A stretch of 64,000 nucleotides of DNA from Apodemus sylvaticus (lineage: Eukaryota > Chordata > Mammalia > Rodentia > Muridae): positions 7,395,676 to 7,459,675 of the forward strand of contig NC_067492.1 in assembly GCF_947179515.1 (NCBI RefSeq), written 5' to 3'. Position 1 is the stretch's first letter, and each line of letters opens with the position of its first letter. Below, in pieces: positions 57,876 through 64,000 of the stretch. The notes under the pieces are model-generated. The model was not told the origin of the DNA and searched no databases. It worked only from the letters and a program-made list of their open reading frames with translations. The translations under genes and the position numbers were made by a program.

Positions 57876-59182
57876 AAACAGCCATGTGCACACACAAGTC
57901 CCATACGGTCAACATTGTGAATTAATTAAAAGTTTCCCAGGAGCACTTGTGAACAGTGTCCCCAGCTATGAAATCCATGTAGCCTGAACGGAAAGGAACA
58001 GCAGCAAGCAGCCCTGAACCCACGCAAGCCTGAGCCGCAAGCCTCCTTCAGATGCCATCGATTCCACACGGGCACCTGGGCTCTAGGCAGGGTAAGCCCC
58101 TGCACAGGTCCATATAATGTCCCTTTCCCAGAAAGAGCCCTGCTCTGCCACCTCCCGGGATCTCTCTAGAGAACCGTCTGTCTGTCCTTCAAGAATGTCA
58201 TGTAAAGGGAGCTGCGGGCCAGCCACAGAGCAGCTCACCACTGCGGCTTCAGTGGCTGGAAACTGCTCCACAGCATGGAAGTGTTACTGAGTCTGGCCCA
58301 CTGAAAAATGGTAAGAGTGTCTGTAGGTATCTTCATGGCTGTGCCTCGGTCATGAGTACACATGGCCCTGAGCACCACTGCCTGGCCATGTAAGAAGGAC
58401 ACCAGCTTCGAAGGCCTGGCCGTGCTGCTGCACATGAGAGCTCCTGTCTTCTACATTCTTTCTGGCATCAAGGCCTATCTATCGTCCTTTGATTCATCTT
58501 AACAGTGTACAAACACCGCTGGCACCCCCAATCCCCCATCGCCCCCACACCATCTCCCCCACCACAGCTCTGCCTGGCATATTCTTATAGTCAAGAAGCT
58601 GAAGACTCGCAGGCATCCCTCAGGCTGGTCTCACAGTAACTTCATTTACTGCTGAGTTTAGAACATCTTCACTTGTCTGTGTTACTCTTTCTATGCTCTC
58701 TCAGATCAACCTACCACCTGCCTACCTGCCTGCTTTCTTGAATCAGACTGAAGGATCCTTTTTGCCTGGTTCTAGGCCCCAAAGACCTCTTGTGACCTTA
58801 CAGTTGGCCTGTGGTCTACCTTTACAAGGACCTCCCGTCCAGGTTCTCTTCCAGTCCAGGTTTTCTCTGTGAAAAGCGTAAACTCGGCCAAGGGTGGCTT
58901 CCACCCCTGTCGCTCCCTGGGTTGCCCCACAGGATATCTCTCTCTTTTGCTCCAGGGTCAAGCCGGCTATTCCCCCCTTGGTTTATATGGTGAAATTCTT
59001 TTTATGATCTCTACTCATTCCTTTACAATCCTGAATTAACTACTTATACTTCTACCCATAGCTGTCGAGTTTCCTTTTTATTAATTTATACTTGTTTATT
59101 TATTTGCGTTTCCCCACTTCCCTCACAGTCCCCTCCCCATCCCCCTCCAAGTTGTCTATTTTTCTATTAAATAGAAATGAGA

Positions 59183-59387
59183 TAAGGACTGTAGAGACGG
59201 CTCAGCAGTTAAGAGCACTGGTTGCTCTTGCAGAGGACCCAGGTTCAGTTTCCAGCGCCCATGTAATGGGTAATAAACATCTGTAACTCCAATCCCTGGG
59301 ATAAGGCCCTCTTATGGCCTCCATGGGCACTATACACACATGGCACACTTACAAACGTATGGACGAAACAAAAATCTTTTCATAAAA
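59183..59387 (+). mobile_element. B2/B3-like SINE
   Basis: Head 'ggactgtagagacggctcag', 'cagttaagagcactggttgc' and 'aggacccaggttcagtttcc'; the tail is 'aaaaatcttttcataaaac'. Confidence 0.85.
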
Positions 59388-59444
59388 CAATGAAAATTTT
59401 GAAAAATGTAAATGATATGCCCCATAGACTGCTGGGACTTTTGG

Positions 59445-59565
59445 AGAGGCATGGGGTCTTTGAGACAGCATCTATGTATCCAAGGCTAGGCTCAAACTTA
59501 CAACTCTTCAGCCTCCACATCCCAAGTGCTGGAACTACAGGCAAGTACAGTCATGCCTGACTGTT
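59445..59565 (-). mobile_element. Old B1-like SINE
   Basis: 'tttgagacagcatctatgta', 'ccaaggctaggctcaaactt' and 'ccaagtgctggaactacagg' in reverse orientation. Confidence 0.75.
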
Positions 59566-59677
59566 CAGTTCTTATGGGATGTTGACTGTGGTCGAAGCTA
59601 CCTAAGCTGAATACATCACCTTTACATACTACTGTTCAGTAGTAAAGCATGCTCGATACTGTGGCAGAGCAGCAGCC

Positions 59678-59740
59678 ACGGGACAGTATGAACACGGGAC
59701 AGTATGAACACGGGACAGTATGAACACAGTATGAACACAG
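59678..59740. repeat. 17-bp tandem repeat, 3-4 copies
   Basis: 'gggacagtatgaacac' repeats three times; a shortened fourth copy 'agtatgaacac' follows. Confidence 0.9.
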
Positions 59741-59891
59741 CCCTTCAGAGGGGCGCCACCAATGAGCCTGGCAGCACTGGCCGCAAAGGCCTCAAGAGAA
59801 GCAAGTTGCTCATTTCAAGTACTGTGAAACGTACTTGAACACGGGGTGCCTTCCACACAGCAGCATGAGATGAAGTGTGTGCACACGCATG

Positions 59892-59892
<1 letters not shown>

Positions 59893-59932
<40 letters not shown>
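59893..59932. repeat. (CA)n microsatellite
   Basis: About 18 CA units. Confidence 0.95.
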
Positions 59933-59935
<3 letters not shown>

Positions 59936-61689
59936 TACACACACAAGGGGGGTAGGGAGGAGATGGGACGATGCAGGATCTTCCAAAGAGGCTGTAGTCA
60001 AAATACAGACAAGGGCGTCTCAGTGCCTCTGCCACAGATAGCAGCTCAGAAGACATCTCAGCGACCTGAGGCCATAGAGCTGGCCAGGGATAAGTTAGAT
60101 GTGAACCCAATGTTCTCTTATAACAGCAACTTTCTAAAACAAAACAAAAAGCTGAGCTTACACTTCTTCTCACAAATCAGAACTTTCTGGGAGAAGCCAG
60201 AGCCCCCTTAGAACCTAAGACCTCAGTTTACTTTACAATTGCCCTGGGCAAGTCTCATGAGATCTTTGGCTTTAAAAAACAGCAAAAACAAACAAACAAA
60301 ACTATACAACAATTTCCCAGTTACACACACACACACAACAGTTCTGCTGAGCCACCTCCCCTCACAGCTGCTCACCCTGCTACAGGGTACACTTAGCACC
60401 TCTGGCGTCTGGTGGTGGCCTTCTGTCCACTTTGTTCAATAATGCATTGCCAGCACCCCAAGCCCACCAGCCACAAATGCAGTCTGCTGTTTCAGGCCCA
60501 CATGAGTTAAGACTGGGCTCATCCTGAACTAAGCGTCTTAGGGTTCTGAGGTCTTCACACAACTGGTGGACATCCCAAAGAAGACAGAAAGATGGCGCAC
60601 CAGAGCCAGCGGGCAGCACTAAGCATACAGCAAGCAGAGGATGTCTAGAGCCACCTCACCCGCCAGTCAGAAGTTGACATTAAGTACCAAAAATTAAAGA
60701 TTTGAAATCCAGTGAGTTTCCTGGGGTGTGGCCAGCATTCCAGGAACTTATGACCTTTCACAGCTCAGAGTCACTGAGGCTCACACTGCATTGAGCCCTG
60801 TTCAAAAGTCACCCTCATCATGGTACTCTAGCCTTCTGATGGGGAGACACGGGTGTCAGAAAAGTCTCCCCCCAAGCCAATTATAGTGGATTATGTCTGT
60901 AATCCCAGGCTGGACTAAGGCAGGAAGACTTCTGTGAATTCAGAGCCTACTGAATGAGAAACGCGAATCCAGATAGCTGCCTGACAATTTTTTGTTGTTG
61001 TTTTTGGCTTTTGTTTTTTTTGAGGAAAATTTTATTTTTAATACTAATAATGCACAGTACCGTATCACATGAGAATAAAGATTATTGGAAAGGGTGGGGA
61101 AAGTTCTTCCTGAAGATGAACCAGAAGTCACCCTATGCCACACCTTCAGAAAACAGAACTGTATCAAGGTGCGCAGAAGGACAGAACACCTGGAAGGGAG
61201 CTGGCGCAGATGCAGTGAAGGCACAGAAACCCTTGGGAGAGAGGGGAAAGCTCCAGCAGCAGGGTCTTGGTGCACAAGTCCAGCTGGCCTCCCAGTTCAC
61301 GGCATCCTCCAGCCTCAGCCTCCTAAACGCTGGGATGAAGAGTGCACCACATGCCAGGCTCCTTCCTTTTCAAATCCTAAAGAAAAGCCACTGAAGTAAA
61401 TGAACTCAGAAACTAGAGACAGGCCCCAAAGGTAGAACAGCTACCTAGTATGTGACAGATTTTCATGTTGAGAGGTGAGTTCAGAAATGAGCAAACAACT
61501 GGGTGCTGGAACGTAAAGATTCATGGGAGGGACGAGGTCGTGGCTCTTTTAGGACAAGATCAGTCCCCAGCACCCGCATCAGGGGCTCCCAAACACCTGG
61601 AATGCTAGCTCCAAATGAGCCAACGACCTCTTGGCACACACACTAATGCTCAAACCACACACATGGAAGTAATTGCTTTAAGTATTTCT

Positions 61690-61770
61690 GGGAGCTGAGA
61701 CTGCAGCTCAGTCAGAAGACAGCCTGCCTTCCATGCACAGTCCTAGAGGAACCCAGCACCTCACACACAA
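61690..61770 (+). mobile_element. ID-like SINE fragment
   Basis: 'gagctgagactgcagctcag', 'agacagcctgccttccatgc' and 'aacccagcacctcacacac'. It abuts the GGT/GGA array. Confidence 0.5.
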
Positions 61771-61800
61771 GGCTTGAAGCATGCCAGTGGTCACAGCGCA

Positions 61801-62477
61801 CTGTGGTGGAGGGTGGAGGGTAGGGGGTAGGGGGTGGGGGGGTGGGGGGGTGGGGGGGTGGGGGTGGGGGTGGGGGTGGGGGTGGAGGTGGAGGTGGAGG
61901 TGGAGGTGGAGGTGGAGGTGGAGGTGGTGGAGGTGGAGGTGGAGGTGGAGGTGGTGGAGGTGGAGGTGGTGGAGGTGGAGGTGGAGGTGGTGGAGGTGGT
62001 GGAGGTGGAGGAGGTGGAGGAGGTGGAGGAGGTGGAGGTGGTGGAGGTGGTGGAGGTGGTGGAGGTGGTGGAGGTGGTGGTGGAGGAGGTGGTGGAGGAG
62101 GTGGTGGAGGAGGTGGTGGAGGAGGTGGAGGAGGAGGTGGAGGAGGAGGTGGAGGTGGTGGAGGTGGAGGAGGTGGAGGAGGTGGAGGAGGTGGAGGAGG
62201 TGGAGGTGGTGGAGGTGGTGGAGGTGGTGGAGGTGGTGGAGGTGGTGGTGGAGGAGGTGGTGGAGGAGGTGGTGGAGGAGGTGGTGGAGGAGGTGGAGGA
62301 GGAGGTGGAGGAGGAGGTGGAGGAGGAGGTGGAGGAGGAGGTGGAGGAGGTGGTGGAGGAGGTGGTGGAGGTGGTGGAGGTGGTGGAGGTGGTGGAGGTG
62401 GTGGAGGTGGTGGAGGTGGTGGAGGTGGAGGTGGAGGTGGAGGTGGAGGTGGAGGTGGAGGTGGAGGTGGAGGTGGA
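61801..62477. repeat. GGT/GGA trinucleotide array, about 675 bp, with higher-order structure
   Basis: The first 60 bases are irregular G tracts (gggtggagggtagggg). From about 61866 every triplet is GGT or GGA to 62477. A block beginning GGTGGTGGTGGAGGAGG at 62073 recurs at 62241, 168 bases later, with flanking pattern conserved. All plus-strand frames are open as a consequence of the period. Confidence 0.97.
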
Positions 62478-62747
62478 AATGCTTAGTTCTAACAGTGGTT
62501 AAGCTGTTAAGCAATATGTCCCACGGGCCAACCCTGGAGGCAACACCCTGCCTCTGTCTGGAAGCTGCCCGCAAGGCTCCTGGACTGCATCTGCACCATA
62601 CCAACACTCCTGCTCCATCATCAGGCTGTGTCTAGCTGCAAAGAGCAGGAGGGTAACTTATTCGCCATCTGTATGAAAATGCCTGCACTGGCCCTTGAGG
62701 CCTTTTGGTTAGGCAACACAGTGCTGGCCTTGTTAGAATACTTGAAG

Positions 62748-62924
62748 CTGCTGGGCGGTGGTGGGGCACACCTATAATCCCAGCACTCTGGGAGGTAGAG
62801 GCAGGTGGATTTCTGAGATCGAGGCCAGCCTGGTCTACAGAGTGAGTTCCAGGACAGCCAGGGCTACACAGAGAAACCCTGTCTCAAAAAATTCAAAAAA
62901 ATTCAAAAAAATTCAAAAAAAAAA
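62748..62924 (+). mobile_element. B1 SINE (Mus type), young
   Basis: 'ctgctgggcggtggtggggc', 'cgaggccagcctggtctac' and a tail of three 'aattcaaaaaa' units. The duplication 'agaatacttgaag' (62735-62747) is matched by 'agaatgcttgaag' (62925-62937). Confidence 0.95.
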
Positions 62925-63377
62925 AGAATGCTTGAAGGCCAGCATTAAAGGTTGGCTCACCAAACCACTGGTTTCCACAACAATGCAGATGCTTCGACAA
63001 CTACTGCTTCTCCAAATGTCCTAAGCATTAAAATACCTCATTGCCATCCCTACAACTCTGAAATCAAACTCACAGCATACCTGCAGGAAAGACAAGCCAG
63101 GCACAACAGAAGTCAGTCCATTTCCATCTCTGGACACCGAATGCCCACCCCTGTGACCTCACAAACATCTTTATCATTATTAAGCTTACACATCAAAGAA
63201 AACAGGCCTTCTTTTCTTTAAATTTGCTCATTCAGGTCCAGAATCCGAAAATCTGGACCCCATGCCAGCTAAGGTTGGCAGTGTGTCACAGCCTTCTGTC
63301 TGCCAAGGAGCACAAACAATTACAAGAGCACCCTTGGAGCCCAGCAGCCTCAGCCTTGTCCAGCAGGTGTCAAATGA

Positions 63378-63390
63378 CCAGCAGGGGGCA
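63378..63390 (+). promoter_or_regulatory. CTCF-type motif CCAGCAGGGGGCA
   Basis: The 13 bases match the CTCF core consensus CCASYAGRKGGCA at every position, with a TG-A start just upstream that also fits the extended motif. It lies inside the Banp intron and outside any SINE I recognise. Binding is inferred. Confidence 0.6.
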
Positions 63391-64000
63391 TAGATTTCCA
63401 GAGCAGAGAGAGGGCCTTGGGTCCCACCTCCTTCTATATCTGGGCCTCTGCAGCGTCTCCAAATGGGAGGCTCTGTCCTTCAAGAGCATCTCTAGGCACT
63501 CAAGGCCTCCTTAGAGCTGGGGACTCTGGCAATGGCTCCTGTATTAGTTCTGTGGGTCACACTCAAAGCCAGCACGTAGTGGCCCAGTGTTTCTAAGTTC
63601 TATGCCCCACTGGCCAGGTTCTGTGTAACAGTTCTGTTTCTTCCTGAATCTGTACCAATGACTTCCTCCATCTATCGATGGAGTCCTGGGATTCTGCTCT
63701 TGTCCTCCAGGCTGTCCTCAGGCTTCCTGTTAACAGCCTTCTGGGGAATGTGGCCCTGTCACCATCATACCCAGGTAGTACCCCGGCTCTCATCTTCCTA
63801 ATGAGGAAAATGAGACTTGGAAATGTCTAGGCCCTGGTAATGTTCAACTAGGTGACCTTGGCAATCAGTGCTCCCAAACAGACAGAATTCCAAAGCATGT
63901 ACATAAAAACAACCCTCTTCCACGCCTGCTCCTCCTATGACCGGGTAGAACTAGAACAGAGAAAAAAGATGTTGTCAACACTTCCCCAACTCCTGAAGAC

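Larger units (their letters stand above)
56100..64000 (-). other. Banp: Banp intron upstream of exon a (partial)
   Basis: The preceding Banp exon (the one ending before the split Cys codon) is not present, so this intron extends at least 7.9 kb and leaves the window. It contains B4-, B2- and B1-like SINEs, CA runs, the GGT/GGA array and a CTCF-type motif. No other gene was recognised. Confidence 0.8.

Noticed and set aside
61708..62635. Long ORFs on both strands (up to about 299 codons) encoding poly-Gly, Val-Glu, Trp-Arg or Leu-His repeats
   Set aside because: They are by-products of the GGT/GGA period-3 array, which leaves every frame open; there is no start context, splice or homology support.
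1..64000. Endogenous retrovirus or intact L1
   Set aside because: No LTR pairs, no gag/pol-like reading frame and no intact ORF2 were seen; only short diverged L1-like pieces.

Overview
The window is mammalian nuclear DNA from a murine rodent. The B1 SINEs carry the Mus-type 'gatttctgagttcgaggcc' body, and there are B2, B3-like and B4-like SINEs, ID-like pieces and many (CA)n microsatellites. Genes are split by kilobase-scale introns with GT..AG ends. I cannot fix the species within the Mus lineage from sequence alone.

One protein-coding gene is recognisable: Banp (BTG3-associated nuclear protein, also called SMAR1), on the minus strand. Nine coding exons, from 56099 down to 17501, join without a frame break. 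They encode the C-terminal 382 residues of the protein plus the last base of a preceding Cys codon. The 5' exons (N-terminus, coiled coil and promoter) lie beyond the right edge, so 56100-64000 is the partial 5'-most intron. The BEN DNA-binding domain is encoded by two exons (47662-47901 and 42748-42915). The Gln/hydrophobic C-terminal region comes from five small exons (37766 to 17501). A canonical AATAAA on the minus strand at 16973-16978 gives a likely 3' end near 16950.

Positions 1 to about 16950 look intergenic, downstream of Banp. They hold SINEs, a G-rich minisatellite, hAT-like relics and old L1-like relics. No convincing exon was found there, apart from a weak TATA-box-plus-ORF curiosity at 10061-10461.

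The introns carry the most unusual structure. These include a 24-bp minisatellite whose Banp-sense strand repeats a near-ideal 3' splice-acceptor sequence about ten times (28891-29242), and a 675-bp pure GGT/GGA array with a 168-bp higher-order duplication (61801-62477). A G-quadruplex-like run lies directly behind a 4-nt tandem splice donor (37577-37636), and there is a strong CTCF-type motif (63378-63390). A B1 and a B2 element share one target site (27533-27946), and a TG/CGCG/CA perfect palindrome lies at 43947-43974. No prokaryotic operon, CRISPR array, phage or intact retrovirus is present.
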